A DNA stretch of 64,000 bases from CAUSKK01 sp963532425 (GCA_963532425.1 CAUSKK010000012.1:1-64000); one strand, 5' to 3'. Shown: positions 31,192 through 40,483, counted from the first letter of the stretch. Program-made: numbers and translations. Notes: generated by a model from the letters alone, not told the origin.

Positions 31192-34100
31192 CTAGTCCGC
31201 CGCCGGCTGGATACGTTGCAGCAGCTGGCGCAGGGGCCCCAGCGGGTTTTCGTCACCGTTCAGTTTGAACAGCAGGCCGTCCGGGCGCAGCTGGAAGCGC
31301 TGGGGCTGGGACTGCACCTCGGCCAGCAGCCGTTCCGAGTTCAGGCGCGGCGTCGGGCCGAAGTGAAGGGCGATGCCGGCGGCGCTGCGCTGCATTTTTT
31401 CGATGCCCAGGGCCTCGGCCAGCAGGCGCAGCTGCTGCAGGGTGAACAGGTCGCGGCTGTGGGCCGGCACCGGCCCGTACTGTTCCTCCAGCTCGGCCCA
31501 GATGGCGCGTAGTTCGGCCTCGTTCTGGCTCCGGGCCAGGCGCTGGTAGTAGCCGAGGCGCACGGCCGGATTGCGAATCTGCTCCGGGTCGAGGCTGGCG
31601 ACAATGCCCAGCTCCAGCAGAGCCGGGCTCACGGTCTGGCCGTCCGGGGCCGCGCGCCGAATGGCCTCCTCGAGCAAATCCAGATAGAACCCCAGGCCCA
31701 GTTCGGTGCCCTTGCCGCTCTGTTCCAGACCGAGGATTTCCCCGGCGCCGCGAATCTCCAAATCCTGGCTCGCCAGCTGGAAGCCGGCGCCGACGCTGTC
31801 CAGGGCGCTGAAGGCCGCCAGCCGCCGGCGGGCGTCGGCGCTGAGCTGGCTCTCCGGCGGGGTGATGAGATAGGCGTAGGCCTGCTGGCGGTTGCGCCCG
31901 ACCCGGCCGCGCAGCTGGTGCAGCTGGCCGAGGCCGAAGCGGTCGGCCCGGTTAATCAGAATGGTATTGGCGTTCGGCAAATCCAGCCCCGATTCGATAA
32001 TCGAACTGGCCAGCAGCAGGTCGAAGCGCTTCTCCTGGAAGGCGGCCATGACCTCCTCCAGCTCCCGTTCCTTCATCTGGCCGTGGGCGATGCCGATGCG
32101 CAGCTCCGGCACGAGGCCGCGCAGCAGGTATTCGATGCGCTCCATGCTGGCCACGTCGTTGTGGAGAAAATAAATCTGCCCGCCCCGGGCCAGCTCGCGC
32201 TGCAGGGCCTCGCGGATAAGCTCGTCGTCCCAGTCGCAGCGCTGGGTGATGATGTGCTGGCGGCCGCGCGGCGCCGTGTTAATGATGCTCAAATCACGCA
32301 GGCCGTTGAGGGCCAGGTTCAGGGTGCGTGGAATGGGCGTGGCGCTGAGGGTGAGCAAATTGACGTTCTGGCGCAGCTGTTTGAGCCGCTCCTTGGCCCG
32401 GACGCCGAAGCGCTGTTCCTCATCGACGATGACCAGGCCGAGCCGGTCGAACTGGACGTCGCTCTGCAGCAGCCGGTGGGTGCCGATGATGAGGTCGAGC
32501 TCGCCGGCGGCCAGGGCGGCCAGGGTGGCCTGCTGTTCCTTGCGGCTCTTGAAGCGACTGAGGGCGCCGAGGCGGCCGAAGCCGGCGAAGCGCTCGGCAA
32601 ATTTCTGTTCGTGCTGTTCGGCCAGCAGGGTGGTGGGGGCCAGCACCGCCACCTGATGGCCGGCGGCCACCGCGATGAGACTGGCCCGCAGCGCCACTTC
32701 GGTTTTGCCGAAGCCCACGTCGCCGCAGATGAGCCGGTCCATGGGCCGGGGTGCGGCCAAATCGGCGCGGACGGCGGCAATGGCCGTGGCCTGGTCGGCG
32801 GTGAGCTGGTAGGGGAAGGCGGCGGCGAAGCGCTCCAGCTCCCCGTCGCTGCAGCTCAGGCTGATGCCCGGGGCGCGCTGGCGCTGGGCGTAGAGCTGGA
32901 GCAGCTCGGCGGCGGTGTCGGCGACGGCCCGGCTGATTTTCGTGCGCAGCGTCGTCCACTGCTTGCTGCCGAGGCTGTGCAGCGGTGCCGTGGCCGGATT
33001 GCCGCTGTATTTGGTCAGCCGGCCCAGCTCGCTCACCGCCAGGCGCACGCTGCCGCCGGCATAGTCCAGGCGCAGCATCTCCTCGCCCTCCAGCGTTTCC
33101 AGCCCGCCATAGCGGCCGACGCCGAAATCGCTGTGAATCAGCGGGTCGCCGGGCTGGAGTTCGGTCAAATCCTGCAGCAGACTGCTGGCACGGCGGCCGC
33201 TGGCGCTGGGCGGCAGCAGGTCGCCCCGGTAGAGATAGGCGGTGTCGCCGCTGGCGAAGCTGTGGCGCAGCGGGCTGACGGTGGCGTCCTCGTCCAGGGC
33301 GCTGGCGCTGTGGATTTCCAGCCGGGGGAAGCGCCGGCGGTAGTCCTCCCACTGGCGCTGGCGTTCACCGGCGGTGCCGGCGAAGGGAAGCGCTTCGACC
33401 TGGCCCCGGGGCTGATAGCGGGGCAGCGGCGCCAGCCGCTCGAGCAGGGTTGCCGTCGGCCACCAAACCTCGTCCGGCGGCAGCTGGCCCGGCCGCCAGC
33501 GCTGGGCGCAGTGCTGTTCCTGCTGGCGAAGCACCTCCGCCAGCGCCGGCGTGGCCAGCAGGGCCGTGGCCGGGGGCAGATAGTCCAGCAGGGACGCCGT
33601 TTCTTTAAAGCAGGCCGGCAGGAAATAATCGGGATTTTCCCCGGCCGGCAGCGACGGCAGGGCGTTCAAATCGAGCTCGTGGGGCGGCGGCAGAATGATT
33701 TCCCGGCTGTCGATTTTCGTGCGGTTGCTGGCCAGGTCGAGGGTGCGCAGGGCGACGATGCGGCCGTCCTGCCAGCGCACGCTGATGGGGTCGGGGCAGG
33801 CCAGCGGGTAGAAATCCAGCTGCTGGGGCAGCACCACCATTTCGCCGGGCAGGCCCAGGGAGCGCGTTTCCCGGTAGCCGGCCGCCCGCAGGCGCCGGAG
33901 CAGCTGTTCCCGGCTCAGGGCGTCATCGCGGCGGAGGCCAACGCCCTGGCGGTCCAGATGGCTCTGGGGGCACAGGCGCTGGCGCAGGGTCGGCGCCGAA
34001 ACCACGATGTAGGCCGCCCGTTCCTGGGGCAGGCGCAGCAGCAGGCGCAGCCGGGCATTGACCAGCTCCTGGGGCGCCCGGTAGCGGTCGTAGGGCAGGG

Positions 34101-34251
34101 TTTCCCAGCTGGGGAAATGCCAGACCGGCCGTTCGGACTGCCAGTAACGGAGCAGGTCGGCGCAGTAGAGCGCTTCGTCGTTGCTGGCGCAGAGCAGCAG
34201 CAGGCTGTGGGGCGGCGGATTATGGGCAAGCAGGAAGGGAGTGTTTCGCAT
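31192..34251 (-). CDS. mfd: Transcription-repair coupling factor
   Basis: This encodes 1019 residues, shorter than the roughly 1150 of E. coli Mfd. Mfd displaces RNA polymerase stalled at DNA lesions and recruits UvrA. Visible parts are the UvrB-like N-terminal region, the RNA-polymerase-binding and relay region (PGDPLIHSDFGVGRYGGLETL...), Walker A GFGKT near residue 514, the DEEQRFGV box near residue 609, helicase motifs (QLRGRVGRNRQQAYAY), and the C-terminal TRCF domain that holds UvrA binding in check. One GAAGCGCTTC palindrome lies in the gene (about 33388), coding EALP in a loop. There is no clear ribosome site next to the ATG; GGGAG lies about 17 bases upstream. Confidence 0.95.
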   Translation of the reverse strand: MRNTPFLLAHNPPPHSLLLLCASNDEALYCADLLRYWQSERPVWHFPSWETLPYDRYRAPQELVNARLRLLLRLPQERAAYIVVSAPTLRQRLCPQSHLDRQGVGLRRDDALSREQLLRRLRAAGYRETRSLGLPGEMVVLPQQLDFYPLACPDPISVRWQDGRIVALRTLDLASNRTKIDSREIILPPPHELDLNALPSLPAGENPDYFLPACFKETASLLDYLPPATALLATPALAEVLRQQEQHCAQRWRPGQLPPDEVWWPTATLLERLAPLPRYQPRGQVEALPFAGTAGERQRQWEDYRRRFPRLEIHSASALDEDATVSPLRHSFASGDTAYLYRGDLLPPSASGRRASSLLQDLTELQPGDPLIHSDFGVGRYGGLETLEGEEMLRLDYAGGSVRLAVSELGRLTKYSGNPATAPLHSLGSKQWTTLRTKISRAVADTAAELLQLYAQRQRAPGISLSCSDGELERFAAAFPYQLTADQATAIAAVRADLAAPRPMDRLICGDVGFGKTEVALRASLIAVAAGHQVAVLAPTTLLAEQHEQKFAERFAGFGRLGALSRFKSRKEQQATLAALAAGELDLIIGTHRLLQSDVQFDRLGLVIVDEEQRFGVRAKERLKQLRQNVNLLTLSATPIPRTLNLALNGLRDLSIINTAPRGRQHIITQRCDWDDELIREALQRELARGGQIYFLHNDVASMERIEYLLRGLVPELRIGIAHGQMKERELEEVMAAFQEKRFDLLLASSIIESGLDLPNANTILINRADRFGLGQLHQLRGRVGRNRQQAYAYLITPPESQLSADARRRLAAFSALDSVGAGFQLASQDLEIRGAGEILGLEQSGKGTELGLGFYLDLLEEAIRRAAPDGQTVSPALLELGIVASLDPEQIRNPAVRLGYYQRLARSQNEAELRAIWAELEEQYGPVPAHSRDLFTLQQLRLLAEALGIEKMQRSAAGIALHFGPTPRLNSERLLAEVQSQPQRFQLRPDGLLFKLNGDENPLGPLRQLLQRIQPAAD

Positions 34252-34256
34252 GGCTG

Positions 34257-34282
34257 AAAAAAAGCGCTCCCGGGGAAGCGCT
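34257..34282 (-). terminator. Possible terminator ahead of mfd
   Basis: On the minus strand, AGCGCTTCCC pairs with GGGAGCGCT and is followed by eight T. It would end the rne operon before mfd, or reduce read-through. Confidence 0.55.
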
Positions 34283-34289
34283 GCTGGGT

Positions 34290-34805
34290 TTAGGGGTTGG
34301 CATTGACGCCGATGATTTTCTTGAAGATGTGGGCGTTGCTGCGGTCGGCCAGGTAGTTTTCCACCATCACCGCGTAGTCGCGGCGCTGGCCGTCCTCCTC
34401 GGTCCTGACGGTCATGATGTAGGGCTGGCGCTGGTCGATGGCCTTGATATAGGCGGCGTCGATGGTGAAATCGCCGTCGCTCAGCTGGCCGTCGATGACC
34501 GTCGGATTGGCGACGCGGTATTTATCGTTGAGCCGGTAGACCTCGCTGACCAGGAAGCGCTCCCGGTCGCGGGCGTCGCTGCAGTGGTCCTTGACCTTGG
34601 ACAGCACCCAGTACCAGCGCGCCTCGGTGCCGTCGCCGACGGCGAAGACGCGCTCGCCCTCCAGGGGCAGGCTGCCACAGTGGACGGCCCGGTTATAGTC
34701 CTCCTGCACGGCCAGCACGGCGGCCTTTTCCTCGGCGCCCAGCTCCTCGGCCGGGGCCGCCAGCGGCGCCAGGGCCAGCAGCGGGACAAAAAATTTCAGG
34801 TTCAT
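34290..34805 (-). CDS. Hypothetical exported protein
   Basis: This encodes 171 residues with signal peptide MNLKFFVPLLALAPLAAPA. Two cysteines in the mature part (HCGS, DHCSD) could form a disulphide. The alpha/beta pattern (YDRAVHCG, RWYWVLSKVKDHC, YIMTVRTEEDGQRRDYAVMVENYL) is not a family I can name. It overlaps the RNase T gene by ATGA and so is the last gene of the rne operon, an odd place for an envelope protein. Confidence 0.75.
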   Translation of the reverse strand: MNLKFFVPLLALAPLAAPAEELGAEEKAAVLAVQEDYNRAVHCGSLPLEGERVFAVGDGTEARWYWVLSKVKDHCSDARDRERFLVSEVYRLNDKYRVANPTVIDGQLSDGDFTIDAAYIKAIDQRQPYIMTVRTEEDGQRRDYAVMVENYLADRSNAHIFKKIIGVNANP

Positions 34806-35416
34806 TTCAGTTCTCCAATGGGATTGCCCCAGACATTGACGATTTGACAGAAGATGGCGGCGGTCAGTTCGGCGTCGTATTTGGCGCCGTGGGCCTTGTG
34901 GCTGTTGTATTTGAAGCCGGCCGCCGTGGCGATGCGGCTAAGCACCGTCTGGCCGTAGATGAGGCCGCCGAGGCTGACGGTGTCAAAGGTGCTGAAGGAA
35001 TGAAAGGGGAAGCGCTCCTCCCAGCCGGTGCGCCGGGCCAGGGTGCGGAGAAAGCCCAGGTCAAAGCTGGCGTTGTGGCCGACGAGAATGGCCTTGTTGC
35101 AGCCGCTTTCCTGCAGGGCCGTCAGCACCTCGCCGAAGAAGCGCTCGGCACAGTCCTTTTCCTCCAGGGCCGGCCGCAGCGGGTGGAAGGGGTCGATGCC
35201 GGTTAGTTTCAGCGACTCCGGCGCAATCTGGGCGCCGGCGAAGGGGCGGACGTGGTAGTGCAGCGTGCGCGCCGGCACCAGTTTGTCGTTGAAATCGTAC
35301 TGCACCAGCACCGCGCCAATCTCCAGCAGGGCATCGCGCTCACAGTCGAAGCCGCCGGTTTCCACATCAATCACAATGGGCAGGAAACCGCGAAAACGCT
35401 CGCTGATTTTCATCAT
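34802..35416 (-). CDS. rnt: Ribonuclease T
   Basis: This encodes 204 residues of a DEDD-family 3'-5' exoribonuclease that trims tRNA and other stable RNA 3' ends. Motifs: DVETGGF (Exo I, the D-x-E pair), LVGHNASFDLGFL (Exo II), and HKAHGAKYDAELTA (Exo III with the active-site His and Asp). The opening RFRGFLPIVIDVETGGF is characteristic of RNase T. It is linked by ATGA overlaps to pgsA before and the exported protein after. Placing it with RNase E suggests co-expression of RNA-processing enzymes. Confidence 0.94.
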   Translation of the reverse strand: MMKISERFRGFLPIVIDVETGGFDCERDALLEIGAVLVQYDFNDKLVPARTLHYHVRPFAGAQIAPESLKLTGIDPFHPLRPALEEKDCAERFFGEVLTALQESGCNKAILVGHNASFDLGFLRTLARRTGWEERFPFHSFSTFDTVSLGGLIYGQTVLSRIATAAGFKYNSHKAHGAKYDAELTAAIFCQIVNVWGNPIGELK

Positions 35417-35991
35417 TCGGCCCGCAGATATTTAAGGGCGCCCCGGGTGTAGTCCCACATGGAATGGAGGGTGAGATAGGCGGCAATCAGCAGCAGCCCC
35501 TTGCCCAGCTGCCAGATGGGCACGCCGCCCAAATCCTCGCGGAAGATGAGAAAGCCGAGGGCGAACATCTGGGCGGTGGTTTTCCATTTGGCGGTTTTGG
35601 AAACGGCGATGAGGTCGCGGTGGCCGACGGTGGCCAGCCATTCGCGCAGGGCCGACACCCAGATTTCCCGGGCCAGAATGATGAAGGCGCAGAGCATCAG
35701 CCATAGCTGCGGGTCGCGCTGGAGAATGACCACCAGGGCACAGGCCACCATCAATTTATCGGCCACCGGGTCTAAAAAAGCGCCAAAGGCGCTCTCTTCC
35801 TTCAGGCTGCGGGCCAGGTAGCCATCGAAAAAATCACTGATGCAGGCGATGAAGTAGATGCTCACCGCCAGCCACTGGCCCCAGGCGGCCGGGTGCCAGT
35901 AGAAGGACAACATAAAAAAAGGGATGAGCCCCACCCGCATCAGCGTGAGTTTCATCGCCAGACCACGAAATCGTTCCATTTGAATCCTCAT
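35413..35991 (-). CDS. pgsA: CDP-diacylglycerol-glycerol-3-phosphate phosphatidyltransferase
   Basis: This encodes 192 residues of an inner-membrane enzyme of phosphatidylglycerol synthesis. The CDP-alcohol phosphotransferase motif D-x2-DG-x2-AR-x8-G-x3-D-x3-D is complete in SDFFDGYLAR...GAFLDPVADK. Several hydrophobic segments follow. The ATG at 35991 overlaps the kdsB stop by ATGA, but most PgsA proteins begin near MKLTLMRVGLIPFF (residue 13 here), so a later start is possible. Confidence 0.92.
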   Translation of the reverse strand: MRIQMERFRGLAMKLTLMRVGLIPFFMLSFYWHPAAWGQWLAVSIYFIACISDFFDGYLARSLKEESAFGAFLDPVADKLMVACALVVILQRDPQLWLMLCAFIILAREIWVSALREWLATVGHRDLIAVSKTAKWKTTAQMFALGFLIFREDLGGVPIWQLGKGLLLIAAYLTLHSMWDYTRGALKYLRAE

Positions 35992-36713
35992 TGGTTCGCC
36001 AGCAGCGCTTCCACCCGGAGCAAGTCGGCCTCGGTATCCACGCCCACCGGCGGCGCCGTGGCGATGACGGCCACGGCCACGGTTTCGCTGTGATGCAGGA
36101 AGCGCAGCTGTTCTAGTTTTTCATAGTGTTCCAGGGGGGAGACGCTGAGCGTCGGATAGCGGCGCAGCACCCCGGCCCGGTAGGCATAGACGCCCAGATG
36201 ACGCAAATAGCTTGCCCCAAGCCCATCGCGGTCAAAAGGAATGGGGGCCCGGGAAAAATAGAGCGCTTCGCCCTGCTGGTTACAAACCACCTTGACCAGA
36301 TTCGGGTCGGCGGCGGCGGGGGCCGCCAGCGGCGTGGCCAGGGTGGCGACGGCGGCCCGGGGATTTTGTTGCAGGGTGGCAATGACCGTTTCGATGCAGT
36401 CCAGCGGGAGCAGCGGTTCATCGCCCTGCACATTGACGACGATGGTGTCATCGGCCCAGTTTTTCAGGCGAACCACCTCGGCCAGCCGTTCGCTGCCGTT
36501 GGCATGGTCGGCCCGGGTGGCCAGGGCCTCGAAGCCGGCCGCTCGTACCGCCGCGCCGATGCGCTCGTCGTCATGGGCCACCAGCAGCGGATAGGGGGCC
36601 CGGCTGGCGTTCTGGGCCGTCCGCACCACCAGCGGCACTCCGGCCAGCGGGCGCAGCATCTTCGCCGGCAGCCGCTGGGAGCCGTAGCGCGCCGGTATGA
36701 CCAGCACAATCAT
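35988..36713 (-). CDS. kdsB: 3-deoxy-manno-octulosonate cytidylyltransferase
   Basis: This encodes 241 residues. KdsB activates Kdo to CMP-Kdo for lipopolysaccharide inner core synthesis. The nucleotide-binding signature IPARYGSQRLPAKML, VNVQGDEPLL and YLRHLGVYAYR are all present. It shows that the organism makes LPS. It overlaps the rne gene and pgsA by ATGA on each side. Confidence 0.94.
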   Translation of the reverse strand: MIVLVIPARYGSQRLPAKMLRPLAGVPLVVRTAQNASRAPYPLLVAHDDERIGAAVRAAGFEALATRADHANGSERLAEVVRLKNWADDTIVVNVQGDEPLLPLDCIETVIATLQQNPRAAVATLATPLAAPAAADPNLVKVVCNQQGEALYFSRAPIPFDRDGLGASYLRHLGVYAYRAGVLRRYPTLSVSPLEHYEKLEQLRFLHHSETVAVAVIATAPPVGVDTEADLLRVEALLANQ

Positions 36714-39700
36714 TGGGCCAGCATCTGCTGCAGGGCCGCGTCCCGGGCGCTGGCGTACTGGCGTTCTAGACTTTCGGCGACGGCGCTCAAATCACAGCCC
36801 CGGCTGCTCAGGCTTTCCAGCAGTTTGAGGGCGTGGGGAATGTGGTGTTCCAGGCTGAGATTGCTGTTGCCCTGGCTCTGGAACAGGCGGTAGGTGTGGG
36901 TGCTCATGGCCGACAGGGTGCCCGGGGCGATGAGGTAGTCCACGTAGCGGGTGGGCGTGTAGCTGCCGTTTTCCACCGCCGTGCCAATCCACATCAGCCG
37001 CTGGCTCTGGGCGCCGGCCGCCGCCAGCTCCTGCCAGTCGGCCTGGGCCGAGCGCTTCAGCTGGTACTGGAAGAGGGCACTGGCCAGGTAGATGCCGACC
37101 AGGCCGCAGTTGTTGGAGAGGCCGGCGATGTCCTTGATGATGGCATCGACGGCGCTGTCCACCTTGTTCACGCAGAAGCTGGCGATGCTGGCCACCTCGG
37201 CCAGATTGCCGTTCTGGCTGGCATAGCGCTTCAGGCCGGCGATGTAGGCCTCCAGGGTCGCCCGGTAGACCACCACATCATAGATGGCGCGCACCTCGGT
37301 TTTTACCCCGCGCGAACTCAGGGCCTCCAGGGCGCTGAGGCCGGCCGGCGTGGCGGGCAGGCGGTAGTAGATGTTCGGATTCTGCCAGCGTTCCTGGAGC
37401 GCTTCGACCTTGGCGATGAGGTCGTAGCTGTCGGCGTTGTAGGGCAGGTTAATGTCCACGGACACGGCCAAATCCGGCTGGATATTCAGGGCGCGGCAGA
37501 TTTTGTCCTCGAGCACGTCCTCGGGCAGGAGTGGATAGCCCATCAGCGCCACCGTTTCCCGGCGCAGAATGTCCTCGTCGTCCTCATCGTTGCCGCCGCT
37601 GAGCAGGGCAAAATCCTGACCCCGGGCGCGCAGCTCCTCCAGCCGCGAGCGGCGGGGAAGCGCTTCGGTCGGTTCGGCCTCGGGGGTCGGCAGCACCGCC
37701 GCCACCGCCGCTTTCACCTTGGCCGCGCTGGCCTCCACCGGGCCGGGGCTGGCCTTTTTACGGCGGCTGCGGGCGGGAAGCGCTTCGGCCCCGGGCGTCC
37801 CTTCGTCGAGCTTCGTGGCAACGGGAAGCGCTTCGGCGGCCGGGGCGGCCAGGGCCAGGGGCAGGCTGTCCGGGGCAAGCACATGGAGCACCGCCGCGCG
37901 GATGGCGGCGGCCCGCTGGCCGACCAGGTTCAAAGGTTGGACGGCCGCCGGCCGGTCATCGCCGGTTCCGGCCTCGGCGGGCGCTGCCGGGGGAAGCGCT
38001 TCGTTTTTCGGCACCAGCGGCGGCAGCGGCGGCAGACCTAGCACGTGCTGGACGGCCTGGCGCACCCGGTGGCCGACTAGGCTAATCAGCGGCAGGGTCA
38101 AGGCGGCGGCAGTTTTTCCGGGGGCGGCCGGGCGAAGCGCTGCGGTCGGGGCCTCGGTCGCACCGGGCCCACCGGGCAGAAGCGCTTCCGGATTCTGCAG
38201 ATATTCCACCAGGGCCGGGGCCTTCAGGCTCGGCGCCCTGGCGTTGCGTTTGGTTTTGGCATTGGCGGGCTTGGCCGTTGGACTCACCGGTGGCGCCACA
38301 TAGTCGGCCTTGCCGGCACCACGCACGGCGTTGGCGTCCCGGGGCCGGCCCTTGCGCACCCGGCGGCCGTCGGGCAGAGGAGTCATCTCCTCGCCGGGGG
38401 GCAGCAGTGGCGCGCCGCCGTCGCTCTCCTCACGGCGCGCCGCCGGCAGGGGCAGCGCTTCGGGGGCCAGGGGAGCCGCCGGCTGGGGATTCAACGGCCG
38501 GGGCGCCGGCACATTGCTCAGGGTTTCGGGCAAATCCGGCGGCAGGCTGGCGCCGGGGGGAAGCGCTTCGACCCGGGGCCGCAGACTTTTCACCGGCCGG
38601 GGCACCCGGGCCCGGGGGCCGTCGGGGCGCAGCGTTGGCCGGCCGGGCGGCGTTTCGGGGCCGGGGGACGCCACCGGCGGCTGGGCCTGAATCTGTTCGG
38701 CATAGCGCAGCCGGTCCTGTTTGAAGAAGGACACCACCTTGGCGAAGGTGCCGGCCAGGGCCTGCTTCTCGCGCTCGTCGTTGCGGGCCGGGGTCGCCGG
38801 CGCCGGGGCGTCGGGAATGATGCCCTGCACCGCCGGCTGTTCGCCCACGTCCAGTTTGCGGTCAATCAGGCCCTCGTCCTCCTCGGCGGCCCGCTGCTGG
38901 CTCAGCGGCAGGCGGTAGCTGGGAGTAATGTGTTCCTCGTCCAGCTCCTCCTCGCGCACCCGGTGGATTTCATAGTCCGGCGTCTGCATATTCGGGTTTG
39001 GCACAATCAGCACCTGCACCTGGTTGCGCTTTTCGATGAGGTGCAGGGCGGTGCGCTTCTCGTTGAGCAGGTAGGTGGCCACATTGACCGGCAGTTCTCC
39101 GCGAATCTGCACGGTTTTTTCCTTAAGCGCTTCCTCCTCGATGATGCGCAGCAGCGACAGGGCAATGGACTGGACGCCGCGAATGCTGCCCTGGCCCTTG
39201 CAGCGCGGGCAGGCGTGGTGGCTGAGCTCGTCCATGGACGGCCGCAGGCGCTGGCGCGACAGTTCGAGCAGGCCGAAGCGGGAAATCTTGCCCACCTGGA
39301 TGCGGGCCCGGTCAATCTGGGTGGCCCGCACCATGCGCAGTTCGATGTCGCGGCGGTTCTTGGCCGAGGACATGTCGATGAAATCAATGACAATGAGGCC
39401 GCCGAGGTCGCGCAGCCGCATCTGGCGGGCGATTTCATCGGCAGCCTCTAGGTTGGTCTGGTAGGCCGTCTCCTCAATGTCGCCGCCCTTGGTGGCCTTG
39501 GAGGAGTTGATGTCGATGGAAACCATGGCCTCGGTGTAGTCGATGACCAGTTCCCCGCCGGAGGGCAGTTTGACGTTGCGCTTGTAGGCGCTCTCAATCT
39601 GGGCCTCCACCTGGTAGCGGGAGAAGAGCGGAATGTTGTCCTCGTAGCGCTCTAGCTTGTTCAGATTGTTCGGCATCACCAGCTTCATAAAGGCCTGGGC

Positions 39701-40417
39701 CTGGAGATAGACCTTCTCGTCGTCAATCAGAATTTTGACGATGTCCGAGCGCAGATAGTCGCGTAGGGCGCGGACGATAATATTATTATCTTGATAAATC
39801 AGATGGTTATTGCCCGGCTTCTGGTATTCCTCGGTGATGGCGTTCCAGACCTGCAGGAGGAAATCCAAATCCCACTGCAGCTCCTCGCTGCTGCGACCGA
39901 GGCCGGCGGTGCGAATAATCATGCCCATTTCCTCGGGCAGGTCGAGCTGGTCGAGGGTGTCCTTCAGCTCCTGGCGTTCGTCGCCCTGGATACGCCGCGA
40001 CACGCCCCCGGCCCGGGGGTTGTTCGGCATCAGCACGAGGAAACGGCCGGCGAGACTTATATATGTAGTAAGGGCGGCGCCCTTGTTACCGCGCTCCTCC
40101 TTGTCGATTTGCACCAGGATTTGCTGGCCAACGCGCAGCATGTCCTTGGTGCTGTGGTGATTTTCGGCGCTGGTGCTGCCGATGAGAAATTCCTTGGCGA
40201 TTTCTTTGAACGGCAGAAAACCATGGCGCTGGGCCCCATAATCGACAAAGGCCGCCTCCAGCGACGGCTCAATGCGGGTTATTCTGCCTTTGTAGATGTT
40301 GGATTTGCGTTGGGAGGAATAGAGGGTTTCAATATCTAAATCATATAATTGCTGGCCATCAACTAACGCCACCCGCAGTTCTTCCTGCTGGGTTGCGTTG
40401 ATTAACATTTTTTTCAT
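36710..40417 (-). CDS. rne: Ribonuclease E with C-terminal transaldolase-like domain
   Basis: This encodes 1235 residues. The start at 40417 (MKKMLINATQQEELRVAL) matches RNase E and follows GGAGCA; an ATG 30 bases earlier is rejected. The catalytic half (1 to about 530) has S1, the VSIDINS and VIDFIDM acidic sites, and the zinc link CPRC. Residues 540-915 are a Pro/Ala-rich linker with EALP units from palindromes. Residues about 918-1235 are a full transaldolase-like domain (IASFCVNKVDSAVD, RLMWIGTAVENGSY, YVDYLIAPGTLSAM). The Schiff-base Lys of IKIPAT is Arg1019 (YYRLPAT); other catalytic positions also differ, so it is probably inactive. The usual enolase/PNPase scaffold is not recognisable. 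Confidence 0.93.
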   Translation of the reverse strand: MKKMLINATQQEELRVALVDGQQLYDLDIETLYSSQRKSNIYKGRITRIEPSLEAAFVDYGAQRHGFLPFKEIAKEFLIGSTSAENHHSTKDMLRVGQQILVQIDKEERGNKGAALTTYISLAGRFLVLMPNNPRAGGVSRRIQGDERQELKDTLDQLDLPEEMGMIIRTAGLGRSSEELQWDLDFLLQVWNAITEEYQKPGNNHLIYQDNNIIVRALRDYLRSDIVKILIDDEKVYLQAQAFMKLVMPNNLNKLERYEDNIPLFSRYQVEAQIESAYKRNVKLPSGGELVIDYTEAMVSIDINSSKATKGGDIEETAYQTNLEAADEIARQMRLRDLGGLIVIDFIDMSSAKNRRDIELRMVRATQIDRARIQVGKISRFGLLELSRQRLRPSMDELSHHACPRCKGQGSIRGVQSIALSLLRIIEEEALKEKTVQIRGELPVNVATYLLNEKRTALHLIEKRNQVQVLIVPNPNMQTPDYEIHRVREEELDEEHITPSYRLPLSQQRAAEEDEGLIDRKLDVGEQPAVQGIIPDAPAPATPARNDEREKQALAGTFAKVVSFFKQDRLRYAEQIQAQPPVASPGPETPPGRPTLRPDGPRARVPRPVKSLRPRVEALPPGASLPPDLPETLSNVPAPRPLNPQPAAPLAPEALPLPAARREESDGGAPLLPPGEEMTPLPDGRRVRKGRPRDANAVRGAGKADYVAPPVSPTAKPANAKTKRNARAPSLKAPALVEYLQNPEALLPGGPGATEAPTAALRPAAPGKTAAALTLPLISLVGHRVRQAVQHVLGLPPLPPLVPKNEALPPAAPAEAGTGDDRPAAVQPLNLVGQRAAAIRAAVLHVLAPDSLPLALAAPAAEALPVATKLDEGTPGAEALPARSRRKKASPGPVEASAAKVKAAVAAVLPTPEAEPTEALPRRSRLEELRARGQDFALLSGGNDEDDEDILRRETVALMGYPLLPEDVLEDKICRALNIQPDLAVSVDINLPYNADSYDLIAKVEALQERWQNPNIYYRLPATPAGLSALEALSSRGVKTEVRAIYDVVVYRATLEAYIAGLKRYASQNGNLAEVASIASFCVNKVDSAVDAIIKDIAGLSNNCGLVGIYLASALFQYQLKRSAQADWQELAAAGAQSQRLMWIGTAVENGSYTPTRYVDYLIAPGTLSAMSTHTYRLFQSQGNSNLSLEHHIPHALKLLESLSSRGCDLSAVAESLERQYASARDAALQQMLAQ

Positions 40418-40459
40418 TATTGCTCCGATGTTTGCTTTCGCAGACACTAAATAGATGGG

Positions 40460-40483
40460 AAAAATAGGCGCGCTTCCGCCTAT
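40460..40483 (-). promoter_or_regulatory. Terminator-like hairpin in the rne leader
   Basis: On the minus strand, ATAGGCG-GAAGCG-CGCCTAT-TTTT lies about 45-65 bases before the rne ATG. As no gene precedes rne on this strand, it would sit in the 5' leader. RNase E is autoregulated through its leader in E. coli; here an attenuator is possible. Confidence 0.55.

Noticed and set aside
31918..34257. 779-codon plus-strand open frame opposite mfd
   Set aside because: It is a GC-rich shadow: the minus strand has all Mfd motifs, and the plus frame has no domain or ribosome site. Similar long shadows opposite rne, fabF, gdhB and the Sel1 genes were left out for the same reason.
40417..40447. Upstream RNase E start giving MSAKANIGAIMKK
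   Set aside because: RNase E proteins begin at MK(R/K)MLINA, and the GGAGCA site fits the ATG at 40417.
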